The position numbers and the translations under genes were made by a program. From Arthrobacter sp. B0490 (GTDB taxonomy: Bacteria > Actinomycetota > Actinomycetes > Actinomycetales > Micrococcaceae), in contig NZ_PJIR01000012.1 of NCBI RefSeq assembly GCF_002929355.1, positions 1 through 64,000 of the forward strand: a stretch of DNA of 64,000 nt. The letters are read 5' to 3'. A model generated the notes under the pieces. It was not told the origin of the DNA. It ran no database searches and was given only the letters and a program-made list of their open reading frames with translations. Positions 49,909 to 59,282 of the stretch are shown here, piece by piece; position 1 is the stretch's first letter, and each line of letters begins with the position of its first letter.

Positions 49909-50516
49909 CGGGTGGCCCGGCCGAACGCCCCGGTCGGGCCGGCTCCCCGTGCCGTCGCCGCACCGGGGGTGAAGCTCGACCCGAGGGTCAGCGACCGCTG
50001 CGCCGCGGTCCGCGAGGTGACGCGGTTGTAGTCGGCGCTCCGGATGGCCCGGAGGGCGTTCTTGCGATCCTCACCGGCGAGCCGGTCGATGTAGAGGGTG
50101 CCGCGCAGGTGGTCCGTCTCGTGCTGCAGGGCACGCGCCAGCATGCCGGTGCCCTCGACCACGACGTCCTGGCCGGCGGCGTCCTTGCCCGTGACGCGCG
50201 CCCACCGGGTCCGGTCGACATAGCTGCCGAGGCCGGGGACGGACAGGCACCCCTCGACGTCGGACTCGCCCTGGGAAGCGCCGTCCGTCTCGAGCACGGG
50301 GTTCACCACGTGGCCTTCGACGCCGTCGACGCGATAGGTGAAGACCTGGAGCCCGATGCCGACCTGCGGCGCGGCGAGCCCGGCGCCCTCCACGTCGATC
50401 ATGGTCTCCGTCATGTCCTCGACCAGCCGGGCGAGTTCGGGTCCGAAGTCGGTCACCGCGGCGGCCGGTGTGCGAAGGATCGGATCGCCGATCATGCGGA
50501 TACTCAGGACGGCCAT
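49905..50516 (-). CDS. def: Peptide deformylase
   Basis: 203-residue metalloenzyme removing the formyl group from new proteins. All three motifs are present: GAGLAAPQVGIGLQ, EGCLSVPGLGSYVDR with the Cys ligand, and ALQHETDHLRGTLY with the two His ligands and catalytic Glu. ATG 50516 is preceded by AGGAA; the longer ORF start at 50579 is unlikely. It overlaps fmt by four bases. A ~30-residue tail is not part of the core. Confidence 0.95.
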   Translation of the reverse strand: MAVLSIRMIGDPILRTPAAAVTDFGPELARLVEDMTETMIDVEGAGLAAPQVGIGLQVFTYRVDGVEGHVVNPVLETDGASQGESDVEGCLSVPGLGSYVDRTRWARVTGKDAAGQDVVVEGTGMLARALQHETDHLRGTLYIDRLAGEDRKNALRAIRSADYNRVTSRTAAQRSLTLGSSFTPGAATARGAGPTGAFGRATR

Positions 50517-50714
50517 CGGTGCTCGGTTCCTCGCTTCGGTCAAGGACTGCGCGGGCACGCGCAGGACGGACAGGGGCATCGCCCGCGGCCCTGGGCCGCG
50601 AGGTACCCGTCAATCCTAGTGCCGCGTCCGGGCCAGCGGCACCGGACGCTGCTGGATGCGCGGCGGAGGTCGGGGCTCGACGGCCGCACCCCTTCCCTGC
50701 TCCGCGCCTCGGCA

Positions 50715-50752
50715 GCCTCAGGCCGGCAGTGCAGCCTCAGGCCGGCAGTGCA
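50715..50752. repeat. Two tandem 19-bp copies over a gene 3' end
   Basis: The 19-base unit GCCTCAGGCCGGCAGTGCA occurs twice in a row at 50715-50733 and 50734-50752. The second copy includes the stop codon of the nuclease-like gene (minus strand, stop at 50737). A slipped-strand duplication of the gene end is the simplest cause, and the coding sequence is unaffected. Confidence 0.8.
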
Positions 50753-51612
50753 GGCTCGGTCGGTAGGGCGGCGGCGGGCGGCGGACCGAGGGGCAGCAGC
50801 GCCCGGCCGGCCTCCTCGGCGTCGAGTCCGGCCTCCCAGGCGCGCCGCAGGGCGCAGAACCGCAGCCAGTGGTTCCTCAGGACTGCGGGGTTGGCTCGCA
50901 TGGCCCGCACCTCGGTCTGCCCGACGGCCACTCCGAGGAGCAGGGGCTGGTCGCCGTGCGGCCAGGCACGCCACTCGCCCTTCTGCGGGTCCACCAGGCA
51001 TTCCTCGGCCTTCATGCCCGCGACGAGCTGCATGACCACCTTGTCGTCGAGGGCCTTGACGAAGCCGTCGCGGTCGGTGTTCTTGGTCTTGTAGTCGATG
51101 AGGCAGGTGCGCCCGCCGATGGTCGCGACGAGGTCGAGCGTCCCCGCGTACCCGAGCGCGGTGTTCCATACGGTCAGTTCGGGCTCCACGGGCCGGACGT
51201 CGTAGAGGCTCCACCACTCGTCGAACCGCTGACCGAAGCCGGCCTCGCCGTTCTGCTCCAGGGCGAGGCGGGCGTCGTCGAGCTCGTCGGGGCGCCCGAG
51301 CGCCCGCAACGCCACCTGCTCGCAGTAGTGGTGCACACGGGTGCCGCGGAGGGCCGCCTCGTCGCGGTACCGCTCGGCCGCGGAGGCGGCGTCCTTGACC
51401 GCGGACCGCAGCTCGGCCGGGTTGCCGAGGGCTCCGGGCAGCCGTGGATCCCGCGAGAGCGCGCTGGCCGCCATATGGCCGAACCAGCCGCCGAGCGACG
51501 TGGGGAGCTGCGAGATGACGGTGGTGATCGACGGGACGGAGGGCTGCTCCGAGGTAGATCGGGCGTACATCCTGCCGTGGGGTGTGGCATGTGCGAGGAG
51601 CGGGGCGGTCAT
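50737..51612 (-). CDS. PD-(D/E)XK nuclease-like protein
   Basis: 291-residue protein with RecB/Cas4-type nuclease features: RGTRVHHYCEQVAL early on, GYAGTLDLVATIGGRTCLIDYKTKN in the middle, with Asp of GTLD and the D-x-K of IDYKTK, and a downstream QLVAGM-K helix. The layout suits a metal-dependent exonuclease of the PD-(D/E)XK superfamily. It is a single-domain protein with no helicase partner nearby. The protein may clean DNA ends, but substrate and partner are unknown. The last residues before the stop carry a tandem repeat. Confidence 0.75.
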   Translation of the reverse strand: MTAPLLAHATPHGRMYARSTSEQPSVPSITTVISQLPTSLGGWFGHMAASALSRDPRLPGALGNPAELRSAVKDAASAAERYRDEAALRGTRVHHYCEQVALRALGRPDELDDARLALEQNGEAGFGQRFDEWWSLYDVRPVEPELTVWNTALGYAGTLDLVATIGGRTCLIDYKTKNTDRDGFVKALDDKVVMQLVAGMKAEECLVDPQKGEWRAWPHGDQPLLLGVAVGQTEVRAMRANPAVLRNHWLRFCALRRAWEAGLDAEEAGRALLPLGPPPAAALPTEPALPA

Positions 51613-51784
51613 GGTTCCAGTCTCGCAGGTACCTCCGACAGCCGGGGTCCGCCCGGGTCCACGGCGGCAGCGAGCCGATTGGACGAACCTCCAAACGTCC
51701 TATAGAGTTTTCTCTCGTTGGAAAACGAAGAAACACCGCGAAATGCACTGCATGGAACGGCGTTCTCGGTACTGTTTTTCTTCT

Positions 51785-51858
51785 GCGGACGTAGCTCAGC
51801 TGGCTAGAGCACCACCTTGCCAAGGTGGATGTCGCGGGTTCGAATCCCGTCGTCCGCT
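51785..51858 (+). tRNA. tRNA-Gly (anticodon GCC)
   Basis: 74-base cloverleaf: acceptor GCGGACG pairs with CGTCCGC, T arm CGGGTTCGAATCCCG and anticodon stem CCACCTT/AAGGTGG around GCC. No CCA is encoded. An identical second copy lies at 52109-52182. Confidence 0.95.
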
Positions 51859-51910
51859 CGCAAGTCACTGTATGGCCGGATCAGTCCGGTGACCGGAGCA
51901 ATCCGATCAC

Positions 51911-51981
51911 GGTGGGGTGGCCGAGAGGCGAGGCAGCGGCCTGCAAAGCCGTATACGCGGGTTCGAATCCCGTCCCCACCT
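51911..51981 (+). tRNA. tRNA-Cys (anticodon GCA)
   Basis: 71-base cloverleaf: acceptor GGTGGGG pairs with CCCCACC, the anticodon loop reads CTGCAAA, and the T arm is CGGGTTCGAATCCCG. No CCA is encoded. Confidence 0.93.
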
Positions 51982-52007
51982 CGGTACAGAACGAGCACCA
52001 TGGAAAT

Positions 52008-52079
52008 GGGCGATTGGCGCAGCGGTAGCGCGCTTCCCTGACACGGAAGAGGTCACTGGTTCGATCCCAGTATCGCCCA
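52008..52079 (+). tRNA. tRNA-Val (anticodon GAC)
   Basis: 72-base cloverleaf: acceptor GGGCGAT pairs with ATCGCCC; anticodon stem CTTCC/GGAAG surrounds CTGACAC with anticodon GAC; T arm CTGGTTCGATCCCAG. No CCA is encoded. Confidence 0.93.
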
Positions 52080-52083
52080 CGAC

Positions 52084-52108
52084 GGCGCCCCCTCGGGGGC
52101 GCCTTTTT
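52084..52108 (+). terminator. Intrinsic terminator inside the tRNA array
   Basis: Eight-base GC arms GGCGCCCC / GGGGCGCC with a CTCG loop are followed by TTTTT at 52104-52108. It immediately follows tRNA-Val and precedes the second tRNA-Gly, so part of the array may be transcribed separately or read through. Confidence 0.85.
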
Positions 52109-52182
52109 GCGGACGTAGCTCAGCTGGCTAGAGCACCACCTTGCCAAGGTGGATGTCGCGGGTTCGAATCCCGTCGTCCGCT
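52109..52182 (+). tRNA. Second tRNA-Gly (anticodon GCC)
   Basis: 74-base tRNA identical to the copy at 51785-51858, with acceptor GCGGACG and anticodon GCC. It begins directly after the T-tract of the preceding terminator. Confidence 0.95.
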
Positions 52183-52185
52183 CGC

Positions 52186-52214
52186 AGACCGGTCCCGACG
52201 AGGACCGGTCTTTT
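52186..52214 (+). terminator. Terminator after the second tRNA-Gly
   Basis: AGACCGGTCC pairs with GGACCGGTCT around a 6-base loop, followed by TTTT. It lies 3 bases after the last tRNA and ends the array. Confidence 0.85.
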
Positions 52215-52336
52215 CTGTGTGCTCCGATGTCGACGACCCGGCCGAGCGCCCCGCTCCCAGCACACACCCATCTTCCTCGCCTATACTCGACGGAGCGGAA
52301 ACGGTACTGCGTTTCCACGACCGAAAGGAGGTGTCC

Positions 52337-52588
52337 GTGGGTTTATTGGACGGGCTCAAGGGCAAGGCCGGCACCCTCGCGGGTAAGGCGACCGAACTCA
52401 TTGGCGATAATTCCGACAAGGTGAAGAACGGCATCGGGAAGGCCGGCGATTTCGTCGACGGCAGGACCCATGGCAAGTACTCCCGCCACATCGACGGAGT
52501 GCAGACGAAAGCATCCAAGATGGTCGACTCGATCGACAAGAAGGACGGCAAGGGCGACGTCGGCCCTACCCCTCCGCCGGCCGTGTGA
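52337..52588 (+). CDS. MT0933-type antitoxin-like protein
   Basis: 83-residue Lys/Gly/Asp-rich helical protein: MGLLDGLKGKAGTLAGKATELI, then KAGDFVDGRTHGKYS and HIDGVQTKASKMVDSI. This matches the actinobacterial Rv0909/MT0933 antitoxin family. GTG 52337 has the perfect ribosome binding site AAAGGAGGTGT upstream. No toxin gene is adjacent; the nearest genes are tRNAs and zapE, so it is an orphan as far as this window shows. Related proteins may have a non-toxin role. Confidence 0.8.
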   Translation: MGLLDGLKGKAGTLAGKATELIGDNSDKVKNGIGKAGDFVDGRTHGKYSRHIDGVQTKASKMVDSIDKKDGKGDVGPTPPPAV

Positions 52589-52729
52589 TCCCAGCCTGGC
52601 AATAAGGAGCGCCGGTCCCGCCGAGAGGCGGCACCGGCGCTTCTTGCATGATCCGAGGGAAGGCGAGGACCGGCCGTCACGCGGCGTCAGCCGGCCGCCC
52701 GACCGGCACGTGGCGCCCGTCCGGAGCCG

Positions 52730-53761
52730 CTAGCTCGCGACGTCGCTCCCCTGCCGTGCGAGCGCGGTCAGGCGGGACACGGCACGGTAGTACTTCTTCA
52801 TGTAGCCGCCGCCCATCATCTCCTCGGTGAAGAGGTTGTCGAAGGTGGTCCCGCTCGCCATGATCGGTACGTCCCTGTCGTAGAGACGGTCGGCGAGGAC
52901 CACGAACCGCAGGGCCACGGACTGCTCCGTGATCGTCTGCACGTCGTGCCAGGCGACCGCGTCGACGCCGTCGAGGAGTTGCCGGTAGCGGCTCGGGTGC
53001 ACGTCGGCCAGGTGCCGGACGAGCGCCGAGAAGTCGTCCTCGGCGAGGACCCCGGCCGAGTACGCGGCGATCCGCTCCTGCAGGGCGGCGTCGTCGATCG
53101 CCTCGGGAGCCTGCGGGAGACCGCGGTGCCGGTAGTCCTCGCCGTCGATCCTGGCCACCTCGAACTGGTCCGCGAGGACCTGGATCTCCCGCTGGAAGTC
53201 CTGGGCCGCGAACCGGCCGTCACCGAGCGAGCCGGGGAGGGTGTTGGACGTCGCGGCGAGCTTCACGCCGGCGTCCGCGAGTTCCCGCATGAGGCGGGAC
53301 ATCAGGACCGTGTCCCCCGGGTCGTCGAGCTCGAACTCGTCGATGCAGACGAGGCTGTAGCCGCTGAGCGCGTCGACGGTCTTGCGGAAGCTCAGCGCTC
53401 CGACGAGGTTCGTGTACTCGACGAACGTGCCGAACGCCTTCCTGCCCGAGGACGCATGCCACAGGGAGGCCAGGAGGTGGGTCTTGCCGACGCCGAACCC
53501 TCCGTCGAGGTAGATACCGGCACGCGTCGGGGCCTTCTTCCCGCCGAACAGCTTCCGGAGCCCCGACGGCTCGGGCTCGTTGACGGCGACGGCGAACTCG
53601 CGGAGCCTGGTGACGGCGGCCGACTGCGAGGGCTGCTGCGGGTCGGGGCGGTAGGTGTCGAAGGACACCTCGCCGAAGCGGGGCGAGGGATAGAACCCGT
53701 CCAGCAACTCATCCACGGAGACCTTCGGGGAACGCTCTGTCAGGTGTTCGATGACTGGCAC
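52730..53761 (-). CDS. zapE: ZapE-like AFG1-family ATPase
   Basis: 343-residue AAA-type ATPase. Walker A is GGFGVGKTHLLASLW (about residue 85) and Walker B LVCIDEFELDDPGD (about 140); sensor-type ATSNTLP and the terminal AFG1 features (YDRDVPIMASGTTFDNLFT) follow. In E. coli ZapE aids Z-ring constriction under low oxygen; actinobacterial members are common but little studied. The gene is single, and diverges from the rhodanese gene. Confidence 0.9.
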   Translation of the reverse strand: MPVIEHLTERSPKVSVDELLDGFYPSPRFGEVSFDTYRPDPQQPSQSAAVTRLREFAVAVNEPEPSGLRKLFGGKKAPTRAGIYLDGGFGVGKTHLLASLWHASSGRKAFGTFVEYTNLVGALSFRKTVDALSGYSLVCIDEFELDDPGDTVLMSRLMRELADAGVKLAATSNTLPGSLGDGRFAAQDFQREIQVLADQFEVARIDGEDYRHRGLPQAPEAIDDAALQERIAAYSAGVLAEDDFSALVRHLADVHPSRYRQLLDGVDAVAWHDVQTITEQSVALRFVVLADRLYDRDVPIMASGTTFDNLFTEEMMGGGYMKKYYRAVSRLTALARQGSDVAS

Positions 53762-54032
53762 GGATCTGGACCGCTTTCTCTTTCCGGCGAGGGCTGGCGG
53801 GAACGGCCCTGCATGCCGCCGTCCCGCTAGGCAAGACTACGGCAAGCGCCCGCGCGTGCCCGTGCCGGAACACGCACGGCCCGGGGGTTGACCGGAGCCC
53901 CGCGGCGGGTCGTGCCGGGCCGCCCCGGCTGCCCGATCCGCCGGAAGCAATCGCCCTCCCGCGTGGTTAGGCTAGGTGGAAAGACACTGAAGGAGCACGC
54001 CGCGTGTGCCCACAGCCATTCGAGAGGCCGCA

Positions 54033-54959
54033 ATGACCCTGACTGCAGATCCACACGACAAGTTCGCCGAGTACGCCCACCCCGAGCGGCTCGTCTCCAC
54101 CGCGTGGCTTGCCGACAAGCTCGGGTCCGAGGGTCTCGTGGTCGTCGAGTCCGACGAGGACGTGCTGCTCTACGAGACCGGCCACGTGCCCGGTGCCGTC
54201 AAGATCGACTGGCACACGGAGCTGAACGACGAGGTGACCCGGGACTACATCGACGGCGAGGGCTTCGCCCGCCTGATGGCCGCCAAGGGCATCTCGCGCG
54301 ACTCGACCGTGGTGATCTACGGGGACAAGAGCAACTGGTGGGCCGCCTACGCTCTCTGGGTGTTCACCCTGTTCGGCCACGAGGACGTCCGCCTGCTCGA
54401 CGGCGGCCGCGACAAGTGGGTCGCCGAGGGCCGGGACATCACCACGGACAAGCCCGACGTCGCGGCCGCCGACTATCCCGTCGTCGCCCGGGACGACGCT
54501 CCGGTGCGCGCCTTCCTCGCCGACGTCCTCGGACACCTGGGCGAACCCCTCATCGACGTCCGGTCGGGCGACGAGTACACGGGGGCCCGCACCACGATGC
54601 CCGCCTACCCGGAGGAGGGGGCCCTGCGCGGAGGCCACATCCCCACCGCCCGTTCGGTCCCCTGGGCCCGGGCCGCCGCGGAGGACGGCACGTTCCGCAC
54701 GCGTGCCGAGCTGGATGCCATCTACCGGGGCGAAGCGGGCCTGCAGGACGGCGACGACGTCGTCGCGTACTGCCGGATCGGCGAGCGGTCCAGCCACACC
54801 TGGTTCGTCCTCACGCACCTGCTGGGCTTCGAGAAGGTCCGGAACTACGACGGCTCCTGGACGGAGTGGGGCAACGCCGTGCGCGTCCCGATCGTCCGGG
54901 GCACGGAGCCCGGCGAGGCGCCCGCCCAAGCGGCACCCATGGCACAGGCCGCCCGATGA
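54033..54959 (+). CDS. Thiosulfate sulfurtransferase (two-domain rhodanese)
   Basis: 308-residue sulfurtransferase from the ATG at 54033; an in-frame GTG at 54006 would add nine residues. The first rhodanese domain ([40 protein letters not shown]) lacks a catalytic Cys. The second carries the active-site loop [15 protein letters not shown] at about residue 250. It transfers sulfur from thiosulfate or mercaptopyruvate. A half-site-like TTAGGCTAGG at 53967-53976 looks more like a -10 region than an iron box. It overlaps sufE as ATGA. Confidence 0.9.
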   Translation: MTLTADPHDKFAEYAHPERLVSTAWLADKLGSEGLVVVESDEDVLLYETGHVPGAVKIDWHTELNDEVTRDYIDGEGFARLMAAKGISRDSTVVIYGDKSNWWAAYALWVFTLFGHEDVRLLDGGRDKWVAEGRDITTDKPDVAAADYPVVARDDAPVRAFLADVLGHLGEPLIDVRSGDEYTGARTTMPAYPEEGALRGGHIPTARSVPWARAAAEDGTFRTRAELDAIYRGEAGLQDGDDVVAYCRIGERSSHTWFVLTHLLGFEKVRNYDGSWTEWGNAVRVPIVRGTEPGEAPAQAAPMAQAAR

Positions 54960-55411
54960 CCACGGGGGCCGTTCCCGCGAAGCTCGCCGAGATCATCGAG
55001 GACTTCCAGGACCTGACCGAGCCGGACCGGCTGCAGCTCCTCCTCGACTTCTCCCGCGAACTCCCGCCCCTGCCGGAGCGCTACGGCGAGCATCCCGAAC
55101 TGCTGGAGCAGGTCGTCGAGTGCCAGAGCCCGCTGTTCCTCACCATGGAGATCGGCGCCGCGCCCGAGAGGCCCGTGCATCTCTTCTTCTCCGCACCGCC
55201 CGAGGCTCCGACGACCCGCGGGTTCGCGGGGGTGCTCCTCGAGGGCCTCGACGGCCTGCCCGCCGCGGAGGTCCTCGCGGTGCCGGACGACGTGCCGGAC
55301 CGCCTCGGTCTGACCCGGGCGATCACGCCCCTGCGCATGCGCGGCATGACGGCGATGCTCGGCCGCATCAAGCGCAAGATCAGGGAAGCACAGATCAGGG
55401 ACGCGCAGTAG
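54956..55411 (+). CDS. sufE: SufE-family sulfur acceptor protein
   Basis: 151-residue protein that accepts sulfur from cysteine desulfurases. The conserved Cys lies in [16 protein letters not shown] (about residue 59), after the family helix [18 protein letters not shown]. The next strands [17 protein letters not shown] and the helix [14 protein letters not shown] follow the family order. Paired with the rhodanese by a four-base overlap. Its 3' end overlaps the convergent hydrolase by 17 bases. Confidence 0.92.
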   Translation: MTTGAVPAKLAEIIEDFQDLTEPDRLQLLLDFSRELPPLPERYGEHPELLEQVVECQSPLFLTMEIGAAPERPVHLFFSAPPEAPTTRGFAGVLLEGLDGLPAAEVLAVPDDVPDRLGLTRAITPLRMRGMTAMLGRIKRKIREAQIRDAQ

Positions 55412-56672
55412 CGTCGGGCGTCCCGGCGTCGGGCACCTTCCCGCCGGGGAGCGTTCGTCCGAACAGGAGACCGTCGAGCCAGCGTTCGACGACGGACTCC
55501 CACCGCTGCGGGTCGACGTTCCATTCCTTCGTATGGCGGGCGCGGTGGAACCGCTCCAGCGTCACGAACGCCGGATTCTTGGCGGCGAGCTCGGCAGAGG
55601 GGCCGATCGGCACGAACTCGTCGTCCTCGCTGTGCAGGACGAGGGTCGGCAGGGTCAGCTGCTCGGCGCGGGCGATCCAGTCCATGCTCTTGAGGTCCAG
55701 CGGCGCGGCCAGCCCTGTGATCCGCCGGGCACGCTGGCTCGCGAGCAGGTATTGACCCAGCCGCCCGACGGGGGCGGGGATACGGTTCAGTTCCGCGTGG
55801 TGCGCGAGCACCTCGATCCAGTTGATGACGGGCCCGTCGAGCACGAGGGCCGTGATCCGGCTGCGATGCCGTGAGAGATCCGCCGTCCGCAGCGCGATGG
55901 CACCGCCCATCGACCAGCCGAACAGCACGACGTCCCGGGCGCCGTGGGCGACGGCGTAGTCGATGGCCGCATCGACGTCGTGCCACTCGGTCATCCCGAG
56001 GCCGTATCGGCCGTCCGGTGCCGAGGGGGCCTCGCCGTCGTTCCGGTACGACAGGACGAGGCTCGTCAGACCGAGCCTCCGCGCCGGCGGGAGGGCGCGC
56101 AGCGCCTCGTTGCGCGAGGCACCGCGGCCGTGCACCATGATGGCCCATGTCCGGGCCGGCGCCTCGGCGCGGACGAGCCATGCCGGCGCCGACCCCCCCT
56201 CGACGGGGATGAGGACCTCCTCGTCGGCGAACCCCAGGGCCGACGGCGACGGGTAGGTGGCGCCGCCCCACCAGCCCCGGGTCGCGGACGCGAGGTCGCC
56301 GGAGTACACCCTCTCCACCTCACGCTCCACCGTCCCCTCGCGGGGCACGTAGGAGCGGATCGCCCCGAGCCGGGCATGGCCTTCGCCGCGGTCGAAGTGG
56401 AGGCTGTAGGTTCCCTCGACGGTCGTGTCGTCGTTCGCGGGAAGGATCACCGTCTGGTTCCCCGCAGGGCCCACGACGGCGAGGATGTCCAGGTTCTCCT
56501 CGCGGCCGCGCGCGGGCGTCACGATCTGCCGCGCGAAGTACACCGCGAGTCCGGAGACCGCGCCGGCCGCAGAGGAGGCGAGGGCCGCCCCCGCCCCCAC
56601 GCCCAGCGCCGTCCACTTGAGCCAGGGCGCAGGGGCCCGCTGCACCGCGGGCGTCGACGTTCCAGTTGCCAT
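55395..56672 (-). CDS. Membrane-anchored alpha/beta-hydrolase
   Basis: 425-residue protein with an N-terminal membrane segment (LKWTALGVGAGAALASSAAGAVSGLAVYF) and a large extracytoplasmic or cytoplasmic alpha/beta-hydrolase domain. The nucleophile elbow is LFGWSMGGAIALRTAD (about residue 270), the acid is in LHSEDDEFVPI and the His in RARHTKEWN. A ~160-residue N-terminal beta-rich portion precedes the hydrolase core. Substrate unknown. The ATG at 56672 is used; the stop overlaps sufE by 17 bases. Confidence 0.85.
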   Translation of the reverse strand: MATGTSTPAVQRAPAPWLKWTALGVGAGAALASSAAGAVSGLAVYFARQIVTPARGREENLDILAVVGPAGNQTVILPANDDTTVEGTYSLHFDRGEGHARLGAIRSYVPREGTVEREVERVYSGDLASATRGWWGGATYPSPSALGFADEEVLIPVEGGSAPAWLVRAEAPARTWAIMVHGRGASRNEALRALPPARRLGLTSLVLSYRNDGEAPSAPDGRYGLGMTEWHDVDAAIDYAVAHGARDVVLFGWSMGGAIALRTADLSRHRSRITALVLDGPVINWIEVLAHHAELNRIPAPVGRLGQYLLASQRARRITGLAAPLDLKSMDWIARAEQLTLPTLVLHSEDDEFVPIGPSAELAAKNPAFVTLERFHRARHTKEWNVDPQRWESVVERWLDGLLFGRTLPGGKVPDAGTPDATARP

Positions 56673-56772
56673 AGCTCCATTTCTACCCTGCTTGCACCCC
56701 GACCCGCCAAGCGGAATCGATTCGCGCCGGTGCTCGCGGCCCGCGGCCGGGCTCCCGCAGTACAGTGACGCC

Positions 56773-57258
56773 ATGACGGAAACGATCCTCGTGCTGACCG
56801 AGGAAGCCCTGACCCTGCCCGATCTCTCCAATCTGCGGTCCCTGCAGGGGGACGAGCCCGCGGACGTCGTCGTGCTCATCCCCGAGGACCGCAACGAGTC
56901 CGTCCTCGGCGAGTTCTTCCGGCACCTGAGCCTGCTCGAGGTGGGCGAGGCCTTCCGCTCGTTCTCCGCGGACGACCGCCAGCACGACGAGGCCGCGGCC
57001 CGCTCCGCGCTCGAGGAATCGCTGCGACTGCTCGCGCACGAGGGGTTCACGGCGCGCGGCCGGACGACGACGGGAAACCCCGTGGACGCCCTCGTGCACG
57101 AGGCTGCCGACACCGGCGCCGGGCAGGCCGTGGTCATCACCCGCCCCCACGCGGTGGCGGACACCTTCCACCGTGACTGGGCCAATCAAGCGCAGGACAA
57201 GCTCGGGATCGCCGTGCTGCACCTGTACTCGGGCTCGGGATTTATTGGCGACTCCTAG
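56773..57258 (+). CDS. USP-like conserved hypothetical protein
   Basis: 161-residue protein with universal-stress-like alternation: [69 protein letters not shown] and [19 protein letters not shown] cannot assign a named function. The ATG at 56773 lies within a longer ORF (from 56425) that crosses the upstream gap. It precedes msrB by 14 bases and is probably co-transcribed with it. Confidence 0.7.
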   Translation: MTETILVLTEEALTLPDLSNLRSLQGDEPADVVVLIPEDRNESVLGEFFRHLSLLEVGEAFRSFSADDRQHDEAAARSALEESLRLLAHEGFTARGRTTTGNPVDALVHEAADTGAGQAVVITRPHAVADTFHRDWANQAQDKLGIAVLHLYSGSGFIGDS

Positions 57259-57272
57259 GCGTTGCACGCACT

Positions 57273-57701
57273 ATGACTACCGAACATGACGCCTACCGCC
57301 CCGAGATCCGGAAGACCGACGACGAGTGGCGGCAGGAACTGACACCGCAGGAGTTCCAGGTGCTGCGGAAGGCCGGCACCGAGCGCCCGTACACCGGGGA
57401 GTACTACGACGCGAAGACCGCCGGCACCTATGCGTGCCGAGCCTGCGGCGCCGACCTCTTCACGAGCAACGAGAAGTTCGACTCCCACTGCGGGTGGCCC
57501 TCCTTCTGGGCGCCGCTCGCCGAGGACAAGGTCCGCTACCTGCACGACAGGTCGCTCGGCATGGAACGCATCGAGGTACGCTGCGCCCGCTGCGATTCGC
57601 ACCTGGGACACCTGTTCAAGGGTGAGGGTTTCGACACGCCCACCGACCAGCGCTTCTGCATCAACTCCGTCTCGATGAAGCTGGTGCCCGCCGGGGAGTA
57701 G
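57273..57701 (+). CDS. msrB: Peptide-methionine (R)-S-oxide reductase
   Basis: 142-residue repair enzyme reducing methionine-R-sulfoxide. The zinc CxxC pairs lie in [13 protein letters not shown] and [14 protein letters not shown], and the catalytic Cys in RFCINSVSM near the C-terminus. [14 protein letters not shown] and [11 protein letters not shown] are the usual family sequences. A strong hairpin follows the gene. Confidence 0.95.
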   Translation: MTTEHDAYRPEIRKTDDEWRQELTPQEFQVLRKAGTERPYTGEYYDAKTAGTYACRACGADLFTSNEKFDSHCGWPSFWAPLAEDKVRYLHDRSLGMERIEVRCARCDSHLGHLFKGEGFDTPTDQRFCINSVSMKLVPAGE

Positions 57702-57726
57702 CGCCCCGCGGAGCAGTACGGAACGG

Positions 57727-57764
57727 CATGGGAAAGGCCAGTCCTCGGACTGGCCTTTCCCATG
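57727..57764 (+). terminator. Strong terminator after msrB
   Basis: Perfect 18-bp arms at 57727-57744 and 57747-57764 with a 2-base spacer. It sits 25 bases after the msrB stop. The repeat includes CATG at both ends. Confidence 0.8.
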
Positions 57765-57917
57765 GGCGAGGTGAGTTCTGGCTGATCCTCGCCCCGCCGG
57801 GACGGGAAGCGAGCATTAGCATTCCTTAACTGACCGTCGGTAAAGTGTAAGTATCGCTGGTTGCCTTGCTACTGTCACGGCACGACAGCGATCCGTCCCC
57901 TACAGGAAGCAGGAGCC

Positions 57918-59282
57918 ATGACCGTCACCCCGCTCGCCCCCGTCGACAACGAGCCGCAGGAGCATGCGGCATGGCACGCCCTGAAGGCCGCAGCGCACCA
58001 GCTGCGCCTCCTGCAGGTCAAGGACGGCTCCGTCCCCGACCCCGAGCACCACGCCGAGGCCGCCGCCGCCACGGACGCCATCACCGCCGCCGTGCAGGAG
58101 CTCGCTCCGCTGTTCCCGCACGACGCCGAGTACCTGGGCCGCACGGTCACGGCCTTCGAGGCGTGGCGCTCGAGCGGCTTCGCCGTCCCCGACTTCCTCG
58201 AGCCCCTCCTGGCGTTCCAGCCCCAGCTCGACCGGACCGACGGCCTCCAGCACCTCGTCGTCTTCCCGATGTACACGCAGAACGGCAGTACCAGCCGCCT
58301 CGTCGAGGCCGTGCTCATCGAGGTCCTCTGGCCCGAGTTCATCGCCGAGCTCGAGGCCGGCGACTACTCCAATGCCCTGTTCGTGCCCATCCGGTTCCTC
58401 GACTTCACCGACGGGTACAACACCAATTCGGCCGTCCTCTTCCCCGAGACGGTCGCCGTCAGCTCCACGCCGACCTTCACCTGGGGTGCCATCTTCGCCG
58501 ACCGCGAGGCGGCACGGTTCCGCCGCGTCGTCCGCGCCGCCGCGGACATCACGCGCCTCGACCTGCCCGACGACGCGCTGGAGCTCCTCGAGGACCAGGA
58601 GCTCACCGAGGAGACGTTCGTGATGTGGGACCTCATCCACGACCGCACCCACATGCGCGGCGACCTGCCCTTCGATCCGTTCATGATCAAGCAGCGCATG
58701 CCGTTCTTCCTGTACTCGCTCGAGGAGCTGCGCTGCGACCTCACGGCCTTCCGCGAATCCGTCCGGATCGAGCACGACGACGACGCGTCCCCCGAGGCAC
58801 GCAGGCACGCGAAGCTCGTCCAGTACGCCGTCATCTTCGACCGCATCTTCCGCTTCAGCATCACGGGCAGCCGCGTGCGGAACTACGACGGCCTCGGCGG
58901 CCAGTTGCTCTTCGCGTGGATGCACCAGCACCGCGTGCTGCACTGGACCGACACGAAGCTGACCATCGACTGGGACGAGGTGGCCGACGTCGTCGTCGCC
59001 CTCGGCGAGCAGATCGAGCAGCTGTACTGGCGGTCCATCGACCGGCCCAAGACCGCGCACTGGCTCGCAGCCTACGAACTGGTCTCCGCGACGGTCACCC
59101 CGCACCCCGCCTCGGTATGGGCCAAGGGTCCGGACGCCCTCGACCTCATGGGGCCGCCGCGCGGTCTCACGGACGCCGTACTCGACGACGAATTCCCGCT
59201 CTCGATGTTCTTCGAGGCGCTGGACCGCAAGATGAAGCCCGTCATCGAGTCGACCGCGGGCATCACCGCGCACACGGCGTGA
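57918..59282 (+). CDS. DUF6421-family protein
   Basis: 454-residue soluble protein of an actinobacterial family of unknown function, assigned from my memory of DUF6421 members. Characteristic stretches are HLVVFPMYTQNGSTSRLVEAVLIEVLWP, LFPETVAVSSTPTFTWGAIFADREAARF, and MWDLIHDRTHMRGDLPFDPFMIKQRMPFFLYSLEEL with several acidic/His residues. This could suggest metal binding, but no catalytic motif is known. The ATG at 57918 follows AGGAAG-CAGGAG. It overlaps the SDR gene by four bases. A likely promoter lies near 57824-57851. Confidence 0.8.
   Translation: MTVTPLAPVDNEPQEHAAWHALKAAAHQLRLLQVKDGSVPDPEHHAEAAAATDAITAAVQELAPLFPHDAEYLGRTVTAFEAWRSSGFAVPDFLEPLLAFQPQLDRTDGLQHLVVFPMYTQNGSTSRLVEAVLIEVLWPEFIAELEAGDYSNALFVPIRFLDFTDGYNTNSAVLFPETVAVSSTPTFTWGAIFADREAARFRRVVRAAADITRLDLPDDALELLEDQELTEETFVMWDLIHDRTHMRGDLPFDPFMIKQRMPFFLYSLEELRCDLTAFRESVRIEHDDDASPEARRHAKLVQYAVIFDRIFRFSITGSRVRNYDGLGGQLLFAWMHQHRVLHWTDTKLTIDWDEVADVVVALGEQIEQLYWRSIDRPKTAHWLAAYELVSATVTPHPASVWAKGPDALDLMGPPRGLTDAVLDDEFPLSMFFEALDRKMKPVIESTAGITAHTA

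Noticed and set aside
53967-53976. Possible iron (DtxR) box before the rhodanese gene
   Set aside because: Only one half-site, TTAGGCTAGG, is present; it fits a -10-like element as well.
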